The notes beneath the pieces were generated by a model that ran no database searches, was not told the origin of the DNA, and saw only the letters and a list, made by a program, of their open reading frames with translations. Both the position numbers and the translations under genes were made by a program. From the NCBI RefSeq assembly GCF_022096995.1, contig NZ_JACXGQ010000005.1:336092-400091 (forward strand): 64,000 bases of DNA, written 5' to 3'. Numbering within the stretch: the first letter of the stretch is position 1; the number at the start of each line of letters is the position of its first letter. This document shows, in pieces, positions 1 through 9,872 of this stretch. Source of the DNA: Yoonia sp. I 8.24 (GTDB lineage Bacteria > Pseudomonadota > Alphaproteobacteria > Rhodobacterales > Rhodobacteraceae).

Positions 1-1436
<1,436 letters not shown>

Positions 1437-1440
<4 letters not shown>

Positions 1441-1724
1441 CAGCGAAACCGGATAAATCCACGGATGATATCACGCGCCAAGCAAGGCGGATGAAAGCGA
1501 TCCGCGATAATCCGGGGCCAAGCCCGCTGCGTGGGATTGGCACGTTTGGGATGATTGGCTGGTCTGTTGCTGTGCCAACGGTTGGCGGTGCGTTCTTGGG
1601 TCATCGGCTTGATGGGAAAGCGCCACAATCCTTTTCGTGGACCATTGCGCTGATCTTAGGCGGTGTTGTGGTGGGGGCGTTCATTGCCGCATCTTGGATG
1701 AGTAAAGAAGGAGACGACAAATGA
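1437..1724 (+). CDS. atpQ: N-ATPase small membrane subunit AtpQ (AtpI-like)
   Basis: Small 95 aa protein with a basic, soluble N-terminus (about 1-35) and two predicted membrane helices (about 38-58 and 68-90), the topology of AtpI/AtpQ proteins. AtpQ is a marker gene of N-ATPase operons; its exact role is not established, and the related AtpI helps assemble the c-ring in ordinary ATP synthases. Starts with ATGA overlap on atpC and ends overlapping atpR. The assignment rests mainly on gene order and topology. Confidence 0.8.
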
Positions 1725-2020
1725 TGGCTGTTAATTGGGCTGCCGTCGCGCTGGGCGGCGGTATCGGAACCATAACGGGCGCGCTCTTCTTCTGGGGCTT
1801 AGCGTTCGGCATGCGGCATGCGCTGCGCAGTGAAAGCCCGGTAAAGGCATTGGTGCTTAGCGCGGTTTTGCGCATAACTGTTTTGCTTGCTGTGGGGTGG
1901 ATCGTTGCCACGCAGGCCGGACCCTGGGCCGCTGTTGGTTATGCTCTGGCGTTCTTTCTGACACGATTTATTGCCACGACATTTGCGCCCATTGGGCCGC
2001 GTGGGGCGTCGGCGTCATGA
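1721..2020 (+). CDS. atpR: N-ATPase small membrane subunit AtpR
   Basis: 99 aa protein with three predicted membrane helices (about 5-27, 38-62 and 70-88) and short loops. AtpR is found only in N-ATPase operons, always next to atpQ and before atpB. An arginine within or at the edge of the second helix (segment VLRITVLLAVGWIV) fits the idea that AtpR interacts with the acidic ion site of the c-ring during assembly, although that is a proposal from the literature and not shown here. Overlaps atpQ upstream and atpB downstream by four bases each. Confidence 0.8.
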   Translation: MMAVNWAAVALGGGIGTITGALFFWGLAFGMRHALRSESPVKALVLSAVLRITVLLAVGWIVATQAGPWAAVGYALAFFLTRFIATTFAPIGPRGASAS

Positions 2021-2706
2021 ACTTAACCCCCGATAACACGGTCATGTTCACGCTATGGGGCCTGCCGATAAATGCCACCATTTTCTATACTTGGTTTGTG
2101 ATGATCCTACTGACGGGCGCATCAATGTTGATCACCCGCAACTTGCGCCCAGACGTGCCGCCAAACAGGTGGCGCACAACGCTAGAGGTGATCGTCAAAG
2201 GCATTCAAAGCCAGATCGCGGAAATTGCGCCGGGCCCGTCGCGGCATTTGCTGTACTTCGCGGGGACGCTGTTTCTATTTGTTGCGGTATCGAATCTGTT
2301 GCTTGTTGTTCCGGGGTTTGAGCCCCCGACATCATCACTTTCGACCACAACTGCGCTTGCGATATCGGTATTGATTGCGGTGCCGCTGTTCGGTGTAAGC
2401 AGCCGGGGTCTTGGTGGCTATCTCAAGACCTATCTTGAACCATCGTTCATCATGCTGCCGTTTAACATCATTTCAGAATTCTCCCGCGGTATTTCGCTCG
2501 CAATTCGCTTGTATGGCAACATCATGAGCGGGGCCGTGATCGCGGCTATTTTGCTGACGGTAGCTCCTTTCTTCTTTCCTGTCGTGATGGATGTGTTGGG
2601 TCTGCTGACCGGCATGATCCAAGCCTACATCTTTGCAATCTTGGCGACGGTTTACATTTCCAGCGCCACTGCGCCTCCTTCCCAGCCTGAAAAGGATATC
2701 TTATGA
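2017..2706 (+). CDS. atpB: N-type F1Fo-ATPase subunit a
   Basis: Membrane stator subunit forming the ion half-channels, 229 aa. I place the start at the ATG at 2017, which overlaps the atpR stop, and not at an upstream in-frame codon at 1897 that would lie inside atpR. Five to six hydrophobic helices are visible. The conserved helix with the essential arginine reads SLAIRLYGNIMSGAV, equivalent to the RLFGN motif of other a subunits. The last helix region (GMIQAYIFAILATVYIS) matches the family signature. Overlaps atpE by four bases. Confidence 0.93.
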   Translation: MNLTPDNTVMFTLWGLPINATIFYTWFVMILLTGASMLITRNLRPDVPPNRWRTTLEVIVKGIQSQIAEIAPGPSRHLLYFAGTLFLFVAVSNLLLVVPGFEPPTSSLSTTTALAISVLIAVPLFGVSSRGLGGYLKTYLEPSFIMLPFNIISEFSRGISLAIRLYGNIMSGAVIAAILLTVAPFFFPVVMDVLGLLTGMIQAYIFAILATVYISSATAPPSQPEKDIL

Positions 2707-2990
2707 CTGAACTTGCTATCATTGCCGCCGTTTCAATCTTCACCGCAGGTTTGACCGTTTCTTTCGGCGCGATCGGACCCGCACTGGGTGAAGGGCGCGC
2801 TGCCGCCAATGCCCTGAATGCAATTGCGCAGCAGCCCGATGCGGCCCCGACAATATCACGCACGTTGTTTGTTAGCCTTGCAATGATCGAATCAACGGCG
2901 ATCTATTGCTTTGTGGTCGCCATGATCCTGATCTTCGCGAACCCGTTCTGGATAGCAGCGCTTGCGGCCTCGCAGTCCACAGGGGGCTAA
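2703..2990 (+). CDS. atpE: N-type F1Fo-ATPase subunit c
   Basis: Proteolipid ring subunit, 95 aa, two transmembrane helices with the polar loop AIAQQPDA. The ion-binding helix carries Glu63-Ser64-Thr65 (motif MIESTAIY), the same Glu-Ser/Thr arrangement as in Na+-translocating c subunits such as that of Ilyobacter. The first helix carries Glu30 (GPALGEGRAA) where the Ilyobacter enzyme has Gln32, so each subunit has two carboxylates. This is consistent with Na+ translocation, but the real ion cannot be decided from sequence alone. Overlaps the end of atpB. Confidence 0.95.
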   Translation: MTELAIIAAVSIFTAGLTVSFGAIGPALGEGRAAANALNAIAQQPDAAPTISRTLFVSLAMIESTAIYCFVVAMILIFANPFWIAALAASQSTGG

Positions 2991-2993
2991 ATC

Positions 2994-3743
2994 ATGTCCA
3001 TCGACTGGATGACTGTTGGTGCGCAGATTGCCAATTTTTTGGTACTTGTCTGGCTGCTAAAGCGGTTCCTTTACCGCCCCATTCTCGATGGAATCGACGC
3101 CCGCGAAGCCGAGATTACCCAACGTATGACCGAGGCTGTGGATGCAAAAGATGGGGCGGAGGCAATTACCGAGGAATACCACGAAAAATTGCAGAAATTG
3201 CATGTGTCGCAGGCTGAAATGTCCGAAACCATCCGAAAGTCGGCCGAGGATCAGCGCGATACCTTGCTGGCTGAGGCGCGCAATCAAATGGAGTCTGAAC
3301 GCGCAGGCTGGCAGGCGCATATGGATGATGAGGCGCATAAATATACCGCCCGTTTGCAGCTTGCGGGCGCAGATGCGTTGTTATCGTTGACCCGCAAAGC
3401 ATTGAACGATTTGGCCGATGAGACGCTAGAGGATCGTATCGCGCGCAATCTGGCGCGACAGCTGAAACCAATGGCAGCAGATCTGAACGCTGCTGCTGGC
3501 GATGGGGCCTTAGCGATCGTTGTCAGCCACAGCGCCTTGGCGCAATCCGTGCAGGACGATTTGGTTGCAGAGCTGGAAATCATGTTCCCGCAGGTAGCGG
3601 TCACATTCGAAGTGGATGAGGCCCAATCGCCGGGGATTATGTTGCGCATTGGTGGGGCGCAGCTGGCGTGGACCGTTGATTCATACATCGACGGGCTCGC
3701 GGCCTCGGTCGATGACCGGCTTGGCAACGGGCCAAGGGTATAA
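2994..3743 (+). CDS. atpF: N-type F1Fo-ATPase subunit b with delta-like C-terminus
   Basis: Peripheral-stalk subunit, 249 aa, clearly longer than the 155-180 aa of usual b subunits. One N-terminal membrane helix (about 5-25, [14 protein letters not shown]) is followed by a long charged coiled coil to about 150. The last 80-90 residues are different: the segment [16 protein letters not shown] and the helix after it resemble the C-terminal domain of the delta (OSCP) subunit. No separate delta gene (atpH) lies in the operon, so this region may attach the stalk to F1. The delta likeness is my reading, not a computed match. Confidence 0.9.
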   Translation: MSIDWMTVGAQIANFLVLVWLLKRFLYRPILDGIDAREAEITQRMTEAVDAKDGAEAITEEYHEKLQKLHVSQAEMSETIRKSAEDQRDTLLAEARNQMESERAGWQAHMDDEAHKYTARLQLAGADALLSLTRKALNDLADETLEDRIARNLARQLKPMAADLNAAAGDGALAIVVSHSALAQSVQDDLVAELEIMFPQVAVTFEVDEAQSPGIMLRIGGAQLAWTVDSYIDGLAASVDDRLGNGPRV

Positions 3744-3745
3744 CG

Positions 3746-5284
3746 ATGCAAACTGACCCTTCTATAATCGATACCAATCTTGAAAAGATGGTGAAAGCGT
3801 TGCTGGAAAGCCCAGCCCCCGCTCCGCAGTTAAGCGAAATCGGGCAGGTTGCCGAAGTTGCGGACGGGATTGCCGTTGTGACGGGGCTAGAACGCGCTTT
3901 GTCAGACGAGGTTCTGGCGTTTGAAAATGGTGTGCAGGGTATTGTTCTTGATCTTGAACCCGGCCGTTTGGGCGTTGTGCTATTGGGTCCTTCCGACAAT
4001 ATCGGGGTCGGACAAAACGTCTTTCGCACGCATACCGTTGTCAGCACACATGTGGGCCCTAGCCTGCTGGGACGCGTCGTTGACGCACGTGGGTTGCCCA
4101 TTGATGATAAGGGCCCCACAGATAGCGACTCCGTGCGCCCAGTTGAATCGGAAGCCCCAGAAATTCTGGAACGCAAAGCAATTTCGCGACCTCTAGCTAC
4201 GGGGATCAAGGCCGTAGATGCGGCAGTGCCAATCGGTCTGGGGCAACGCCAACTGGTGATCGGGGATCGACAAACCGGCAAGACATCTTTGGCGGTGGAC
4301 ACAATCTTGAACCAAAAGCACACGGATGTGGTTTGCATCTACTGTGCGATTGGACAGCGCGGTGACGCCGTGGCCAAGGTCATCGGCGCGATCACGCAGG
4401 GTGGCATGCGAGAGCGGACTGTCATTCTGGCCGCAGGTGACGAGGAGGCCGCAGGGCTGGCCTACATCGCACCTTATAGCGCGCTTACGATTGCAGAATC
4501 CTTTGCCGCGCAGGGGCGCGACGTGCTGGTAGTCTTGGATGATCTTACCCACCATGCGCGATCTTATCGCGAATTGTCTTTGTTGCTGCGACGCCCGCCG
4601 GGCCGCGAGGCGTTTCCGGGCGATATTTTCTATATCCATGCGCGCTTGCTAGAACGCGCAGGCCAATTCACAGAGGCCGCGGGAGATGGGTCGATCACGG
4701 TTTTACCCGTGGTCGAAACACAGGCTGAAAACCTATCTGCCTATATTCCGACAAATCTTATTTCGATCACAGATGGGCAGATTTACCTCTCTCCACGACT
4801 GGTCCGAAAAAACCAATTTCCTGCGGTGGATTTAGGCGTTTCCGTCAGCCGCGTGGGCGGAAAGGCACAAAGCAAAGCGTTTCGATCCGTTGCGGGGAAC
4901 CTGCGCGTGACCTTGTCGCAGTTTGAAGAATTGGAAGACTTCGCGCGGTTTGGCACCCGTCTTGACGATGCGACGCGCGCGCGTCTGCAACGGGGTGCTG
5001 CTGTACGGGCATCATTGCGGCAATCCGAACGTGATCCCATTGCGGCCGTTGAACAGTTGACGGTGTTGGTTGCGGCAATGGATGGCCAGTTCGATGGGCT
5101 GGACGAGGCAGGGATTTTTGCGGTTATGGCAGAACTCAGGGCCGCTGCCGCCCATGAATTGGATGATATCGCACAAATGATAGCCCAGAATGAACCCATT
5201 GATGACGCGATACGCGCGCGAATGGCTGCGCTAGGCCAGCAGGCGCGGGCGTCGGTAGGGGGCACCAATGACCCAATCACTTGA
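3746..5284 (+). CDS. atpA: N-type F1Fo-ATPase subunit alpha
   Basis: Non-catalytic nucleotide-binding subunit of F1, 512 aa, normal length. The P-loop [10 protein letters not shown] lies at about residues 172-181, followed by [17 protein letters not shown] and the Walker B region [13 protein letters not shown]. The alpha signature around [11 protein letters not shown] is present at about 370. It lies two bases after atpF and overlaps the start of atpG by 17 bases. Confidence 0.95.
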   Translation: MQTDPSIIDTNLEKMVKALLESPAPAPQLSEIGQVAEVADGIAVVTGLERALSDEVLAFENGVQGIVLDLEPGRLGVVLLGPSDNIGVGQNVFRTHTVVSTHVGPSLLGRVVDARGLPIDDKGPTDSDSVRPVESEAPEILERKAISRPLATGIKAVDAAVPIGLGQRQLVIGDRQTGKTSLAVDTILNQKHTDVVCIYCAIGQRGDAVAKVIGAITQGGMRERTVILAAGDEEAAGLAYIAPYSALTIAESFAAQGRDVLVVLDDLTHHARSYRELSLLLRRPPGREAFPGDIFYIHARLLERAGQFTEAAGDGSITVLPVVETQAENLSAYIPTNLISITDGQIYLSPRLVRKNQFPAVDLGVSVSRVGGKAQSKAFRSVAGNLRVTLSQFEELEDFARFGTRLDDATRARLQRGAAVRASLRQSERDPIAAVEQLTVLVAAMDGQFDGLDEAGIFAVMAELRAAAAHELDDIAQMIAQNEPIDDAIRARMAALGQQARASVGGTNDPIT

Positions 5285-6155
5285 GGTTCTGGCCCGTCGC
5301 ACCACAAGCATGCAAGGCATTCGCAGTGTCGTGCACACCATGAAATCACTGTCGGTCATCAACGCGGCCCCCTATGAACAGGCCGCCCGCGCGATTGAGG
5401 CTTATCATCAGACAGTGCTGACCGGATTGCATGCGTTCTTGTCCCAGTCACCTCCAATGAAAGCGCAGGCATCGCGGTCTGCGTCGCAAGTGATCATTGT
5501 TTTCGGGTCGGATCACGGGCTGTGCGGCAACTACAACGATGCTTTGGCAGCCCAAGCGGCGCCCAATATAGACCCCGAAAAGATCGTCCTATGTGTGGGC
5601 GCACAAATGGCAGGGGCGCTTTCTGATCTTGGTATCAAAGTCGAAAAAACCTTCATGCCACCTGCTTCGGTTGACGGAATCGGGCGGCTTGCGAACCTGT
5701 TGACGCTTGAACTGGACGGTATTCGCATGAAAACCCCCGGTTCAGATATTGCCGTTACGGTCGCTTTTTTTGCTCAAGGCGCGCAAGGATTACAAACTGC
5801 TGAGATAAAACCGCTTCTCCCGCTTGATGCTGGCCTCATCGAGGGGTTTCGGAGCAAGCCTTGGGTGTCGCGTAGCTTGCCGTTTTTCACGATGCCCCCG
5901 GATGACTTGTTTTTGGCGCTGATCCACGAACATCTTTTTGCCAGCCTGTATCGGGCTGCGGCCGAAGCGATGGTGACTGAAAACGCCGCGCGCCTTGCGC
6001 TCATGCAGCAGGCTGAACAATCGGTTGATGACAGGTTAGACGCGCTAAAAGCCGACACACGTGCGATGCGTCAAAGCGAAATTACGAATGAGCTTTTGGA
6101 CGTGATTATCGGGTTTGAGGCCTTGAAAAAGGACAAAAGACGCAAGCGCGGGTGA
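5268..6155 (+). CDS. atpG: N-type F1Fo-ATPase subunit gamma
   Basis: Central rotor shaft, 295 aa. The N-terminal helix ([19 protein letters not shown]) and the C-terminal helix ([17 protein letters not shown]) pack against each other in this family, with a Rossmann-like domain between them ([17 protein letters not shown]). It ends the operon; the start overlaps atpA by 17 bases. The C-terminus carries a short basic tail (KKDKRRKRG). I see no clear intrinsic terminator directly after it. Confidence 0.93.
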   Translation: MTQSLEVLARRTTSMQGIRSVVHTMKSLSVINAAPYEQAARAIEAYHQTVLTGLHAFLSQSPPMKAQASRSASQVIIVFGSDHGLCGNYNDALAAQAAPNIDPEKIVLCVGAQMAGALSDLGIKVEKTFMPPASVDGIGRLANLLTLELDGIRMKTPGSDIAVTVAFFAQGAQGLQTAEIKPLLPLDAGLIEGFRSKPWVSRSLPFFTMPPDDLFLALIHEHLFASLYRAAAEAMVTENAARLALMQQAEQSVDDRLDALKADTRAMRQSEITNELLDVIIGFEALKKDKRRKRG

Positions 6156-6214
6156 TAAAGTTGGTAGGCTCTTACAGCGTTCTTTGTGTCTCTGATGCGT
6201 CGCGCGCTTTGCCT

Positions 6215-6228
6215 TTGACCTAGATCAC
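6215..6228. promoter_or_regulatory. possible FNR/Dnr-type operator in the 301-base gap before the redox operon
   Basis: The palindrome-like TTGAC-CTAG-ATCAC matches 8 of 10 bases of the FNR-family consensus TTGAT-N4-ATCAA, keeping the core TTGA and TCA. It lies about 230 bases upstream of the first gene of the ferredoxin/flavoprotein operon, which is rather far, so a promoter in the second half of the gap would be needed. Matches of this quality occur by chance many times in 64 kb, so this is only a candidate. Nothing else with clear structure was seen between 6156 and 6456. Confidence 0.35.
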
Positions 6229-6456
6229 GAAACAAAATCGAATCTATGCGTAAAGTGATTTCGAAGACACTGCACACGTGCATGTGGTCGGAGTGACGCA
6301 CGATGAATTCTTGAACTTTGAACGACGGAAAACACAGATGTCGCCGTGTAAATACTAAGAATAGGGGCATCTTAAGTGCCCGGCTATTATATCTCGAAAA
6401 ACGCAAAATGCTGCGTGCTAAGAAAGGTCCTGTCTCATGCAGGGTAATAATCACCG

Positions 6457-7197
6457 ATGGCCATAACGACCCCAAGCAATGCGCCGGGTCAGGGCGCACT
6501 TGCCCCCAATGCGCTGGGGCGGATGGGGTATGCTGACATGATCGCGGCAATGCTTTGGGTCGTTTCTAGCCAAGGCTATTACTTGATCAAAGATAGTTTC
6601 GCGTTTGAAGCTGGGTATGATAGCGCGCCGATACTCTTCACCGCCTACTATCTTGCTTGGAGCGCCATCGCGCTATGGTCTTTCCGATCTTTGATCGCCG
6701 AAAGCGTGAACCCCAACACGATGACACGCGAAGCGGTAATACTTGTATCGATCCTTGGGTGCTTTGCGCTGTTTGTGATTTATGGCCTACCGCTTTTGCC
6801 AAATGTATCCGAATTGCGCGCGCCCTCTGAACCGCCAGATTTCATGTTCGCATCGGCTTGGTACTATTTGCCAAAATCAGCTGAAATTCTGTTTCAACAA
6901 GTATTGGCCGCAGCGATCATTCTCACCGCGGGGCGTGCCGGGTATCGCCTGTCCACGATTACTTTAGGGATGGCCTTGGCCTTTGGCAGTTTCCATCTGC
7001 TGTTAGCATTTGATGGTTTCACCCCGACATATGTCACCCGTTTTACCATCTCCGCCACCGCGTTCGGGGCCTTGCTTCCTTATCTCTATTTACGGGCCAA
7101 TAGCGGGTTTCGGTGGGCTTATAGCCTGCATTGGGGGTTCTACGCCGTCGATGCGGTGCTGACACATTTCATCCTTGCCGCGCCCCCTTGGGCATAA
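6457..7197 (+). CDS. polytopic membrane protein of unknown function, first gene of redox operon
   Basis: 246 aa with a polar N-terminus and about seven hydrophobic segments (roughly residues 27-45, 60-78, 92-115, 145-165, 170-188, 197-215 and 220-240). I do not recognise a named family. A loop between the third and fourth segments (about residues 115-140) is rich in Pro and Glu. The gene stands 27 bases before a ferredoxin gene and in the same direction as the following four genes, so it probably acts with them, perhaps as a membrane partner or as a site for quinone or cofactor interaction; that is inference. The ATG at 6457 was taken because the hydrophobic domain follows directly. Confidence 0.75.
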   Translation: MAITTPSNAPGQGALAPNALGRMGYADMIAAMLWVVSSQGYYLIKDSFAFEAGYDSAPILFTAYYLAWSAIALWSFRSLIAESVNPNTMTREAVILVSILGCFALFVIYGLPLLPNVSELRAPSEPPDFMFASAWYYLPKSAEILFQQVLAAAIILTAGRAGYRLSTITLGMALAFGSFHLLLAFDGFTPTYVTRFTISATAFGALLPYLYLRANSGFRWAYSLHWGFYAVDAVLTHFILAAPPWA

Positions 7198-7224
7198 TCA
7201 GAAAACACTGACTGGATAGAGAAC

Positions 7225-7434
7225 ATGACAATCAAAAGTATCAGCGGCTGCATCGGGTGCGAGGAATGCGTAAAGTCTTGCCCTTGCGATGTCATCCGCA
7301 TGGACGGGAACAAGGCGTATATCGCCCATGCTGCCGACTGCCAAATCTGCCACCTTTGCCGGATGTATTGCCCCGTTGATGCCATCGAGATGGCACCGGA
7401 AAAATCCATTCCTGTGATCTTGCCTTGGGGATGA
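7225..7434 (+). CDS. small 2x[4Fe-4S] ferredoxin
   Basis: 69 aa ferredoxin with two complete cluster motifs: CIGCEECVKSCP (CxxCxxCxxxCP) at about residues 8-19 and CQICHLCRMYCP at about 38-49. No signal peptide, so it works in the cytoplasm or is carried by a partner. The stop overlaps the start of the membrane cytochrome gene (ATGA), and the flavoprotein gene follows. Small ferredoxins of this type are found with FrdA- or AprA-like flavoproteins as electron carriers. The physiological donor and acceptor are unknown. Confidence 0.92.
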   Translation: MTIKSISGCIGCEECVKSCPCDVIRMDGNKAYIAHAADCQICHLCRMYCPVDAIEMAPEKSIPVILPWG

Positions 7435-8108
7435 CTATGAAGCTTTCTGCACAAAAATATGCGATCATCGCGGGCCTTTTCATTTTCGTCGGGCTGCCGG
7501 TCTTATTCTACACATTGGGCGATGCCCCACGCCGTACGGTGCTAAAAGAAGCGATTTCCATCGCGACGCTCTTGGCTCTTTCGATGATGCTGGGGCAATT
7601 CTTTCTCGCGCGGAGCAACGAAACCCTGCTGAGCCTGTTCAAACCGCCGCAAGTTCAGAAATTCCATAAATATATCGCCTATTCCGCAGTCGTCGTCATT
7701 CTGCTGCACCCGGCACTGATCGTATTACCGCGTCATTGGGAAGGCGGGATAAAACCGTGGGACGCATTTATCACCATGATCACTGACCTTGGAAATATTG
7801 GTATCATTCTAGGCATTGTGGCTTGGTGCTTGTTGCTGATGCTGAGCATCACCGCGTTTTTTCGCAAGAAACTGATCCCGCGTTTTAAGCTGCGCTATCG
7901 CGGTTGGCGGTATTTTCATGGGGGGCTCGCGGTGACGTTTACCGTGTTGGCGCTGTGGCACGCAATTGCCTTGGGCCGCCATACTGACGCTGCCATGTCG
8001 GCCTTCTTTATCACTGTGGCCGTGCTTGGTTTTGCGATGCTGGCCCAGATGTATTGGGGCGCAAAAACGCCCAAATCGAAACCGACGTCCAAAGGGGCCG
8101 TGACATGA
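7431..8108 (+). CDS. ferric-reductase-like transmembrane cytochrome b
   Basis: 225 aa membrane protein with about six helices, resembling the ferric-reductase-like transmembrane domain (heme-binding membrane cytochromes such as MsrQ/YedZ and the FRE/NOX core). Histidines that could bind heme lie in FHKYIAYSAVV and LLHPALIVLP in the first half and in YFHGGLAVTF and LALWHAIALG in the second half, an arrangement of paired histidines known from this superfamily. No FAD or NAD domain is attached, so electrons must pass to or from a partner, most simply the exported flavoprotein encoded next. Start at 7431 overlaps the ferredoxin stop; an ATG at 7437 is an alternative. Confidence 0.85.
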   Translation: MTMKLSAQKYAIIAGLFIFVGLPVLFYTLGDAPRRTVLKEAISIATLLALSMMLGQFFLARSNETLLSLFKPPQVQKFHKYIAYSAVVVILLHPALIVLPRHWEGGIKPWDAFITMITDLGNIGIILGIVAWCLLLMLSITAFFRKKLIPRFKLRYRGWRYFHGGLAVTFTVLALWHAIALGRHTDAAMSAFFITVAVLGFAMLAQMYWGAKTPKSKPTSKGAVT

Positions 8109-9850
8109 CCGATCTAAACGACACAACATCACCAACCCGCCGCGAGTTCCTTGCCCTATCTGGCGCGACCGCTGGCATCGCCTCGCTTGGCATGGCGGCA
8201 TGGGCGCAAAACAATGTTGAAATTGACGTGGACGCGATTACCAACACAGACCACGTGACGGATGTCTTGGTTATTGGTGGCGGAATGGCGGGGCTTTTTG
8301 CTGCTGTAAAGGCGCATGATGCGGGCGCGGCCACAATGATCGTGTCCAAAGGACGCTTGGGCGCATCCGGCCTGACGCCGTTTGGCAAGGGTTTCTTCGT
8401 GTTTGACCCGGATACAGAAAGCGGCACCATCGATGATTTCGTCGATACAGTGTCACGTTCGGCGCTTGGCACAAACAACCCGACTTACACGCGCCAGTTG
8501 GCGGTGCACTCGATGGCCCGCGCGCAGGAACTGCGTGATTGGGGCTTCTTCGATCAAACGCTGGCGAATCGCCCGTTTATTAAGCCTATCGAAGAACGTA
8601 ACATCCCGCTGCTTGAACGCGTTGTTGTGACCCATCTAATCAAAGAGGACGGGCGCATTGCGGGTGCTGCAGGTTTCCGCGTCGATGCCGAAGAAACAGT
8701 CACTATTCGGGCCAAATCAGTGATTCTTTGCACAGGTGCGGGCGGGTTTAAGCCAAGCGGTTTCCCACTTGGCGATCTGACCCATGATGGCACGATCATG
8801 GCCTATGAAATTGGTGCCAAGGTCACAGGCAAAGAATGGAACGATGGCCATTCGACCCGCAGCGTGAACCCCGCCGCCTGCTATGACAATTGGGGCGACA
8901 TGTTTGAACGTGTCCCATCGACAAATGGCGTCGAGGTGCATCACGATCTGGGCGTCGACATCAACTACCGCGCCTATGTGACGGGCAACCCGGTCTCTGG
9001 TGGGACCGGTGCGGTGCAGCCTACCGAAGCCGTAGACGGCGGGCCCTATGTGCCCGAGGAATTTCAAAATGTTGGTCAGCCTTCGGGTGACGGGGAAGGT
9101 GGCGCGCTCGGTGCCCCCCCCTCTGGCGAAGGCGGTGCCCCCGGTGGCCCGCCCCCCGGCTTTGCGGCAAGTGCGAATGTGGGCGGTGCCTCGGCTGGGA
9201 TGGCGATCCATAAATCCGAAGGGCTGGTTCCGTTTGATGATCGTTGCGCGTCTAACATCGCAGGTCTTTATGCGGCGGGCGATGCGCTTGGTAGCCATAT
9301 GGCGGGCGGTATTTACACACAAATCGGGTCGTCGCTTGCGGGGTCTGCCGTGCAGGGCGCCATCGCGGGCGAGGCGGCAGCAGAATTTGCCGACACAGTG
9401 GAAACCCCCGTCATTAGCGATGATCGCCTGATTGAATTTACCGACGAAATCCTTGCGCCCTTGCGCCGCGAGGCAGGGTATGGCCCCGCATGGGTTACAC
9501 AAACCCTACAAGGCATCATGATCCCGAACTTCGTGCTTTATATCAAAAAGGCGTCGATGATGACCGCCGCGCTCGCCTATGTTGAAGAGCTGCGGGACCA
9601 CCATGCCCCGATGTTGCGCGCAGCCAACATGCACGAACTACGCTTGGCCCATGAAACCCGCAATATGATCCTGAGCGCGGAAATGAAGATGCGCGCCTCG
9701 CTGATGCGCACGGAAAGCCGCTGCAGTCACTACCGGCTGGATTATCCAGAGGTGGACGACGAAAACTGGCGCGCCTGGATCAATATCTACCGTGGCACGG
9801 ACGGTGCAATGCAGCTTGAAAAGCAGCCTTTCGATACATGGCCTACCTAA
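8105..9850 (+). CDS. Tat-exported FAD-dependent oxidoreductase, FrdA/succinate dehydrogenase flavoprotein-like
   Basis: 581 aa. The start at 8105 overlaps the cytochrome stop (ATGA). A twin-arginine signal is clear: TRREFLALSG at residues 11-20, a hydrophobic stretch, and AWAQ at about 32-35 as a likely cleavage region. The mature protein begins with a Rossmann FAD motif (DVLVIGGGMAG, about 53-63) and ends with ESRCSHYRLDYPEVDDENW, the same layout as the ESRGAH/DYPxRDDxNW end of FrdA, SdhA and AprA flavoproteins. No FMN-binding or heme domain is fused. An unusual Gly/Pro-rich insert lies at about residues 324-352. It likely reduces or oxidises a small organic acid or similar substrate in the periplasm with electrons from the operon's cytochrome; the substrate is unknown. 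Confidence 0.88.
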   Translation: MTDLNDTTSPTRREFLALSGATAGIASLGMAAWAQNNVEIDVDAITNTDHVTDVLVIGGGMAGLFAAVKAHDAGAATMIVSKGRLGASGLTPFGKGFFVFDPDTESGTIDDFVDTVSRSALGTNNPTYTRQLAVHSMARAQELRDWGFFDQTLANRPFIKPIEERNIPLLERVVVTHLIKEDGRIAGAAGFRVDAEETVTIRAKSVILCTGAGGFKPSGFPLGDLTHDGTIMAYEIGAKVTGKEWNDGHSTRSVNPAACYDNWGDMFERVPSTNGVEVHHDLGVDINYRAYVTGNPVSGGTGAVQPTEAVDGGPYVPEEFQNVGQPSGDGEGGALGAPPSGEGGAPGGPPPGFAASANVGGASAGMAIHKSEGLVPFDDRCASNIAGLYAAGDALGSHMAGGIYTQIGSSLAGSAVQGAIAGEAAAEFADTVETPVISDDRLIEFTDEILAPLRREAGYGPAWVTQTLQGIMIPNFVLYIKKASMMTAALAYVEELRDHHAPMLRAANMHELRLAHETRNMILSAEMKMRASLMRTESRCSHYRLDYPEVDDENWRAWINIYRGTDGAMQLEKQPFDTWPT

Positions 9851-9872
9851 TCATTTCAAAGAGGCACTACAA

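Noticed and set aside
6318..6536. Small open frame in the gap before the redox operon
   Set aside because: Overlaps the start of the membrane protein gene, has no hydrophobic or conserved part and a composition like random sequence.
8717..9502. 261-aa open frame antisense to the flavoprotein
   Set aside because: Shadow of a GC-rich coding region; composition is implausible and the sense gene has clear FAD motifs.
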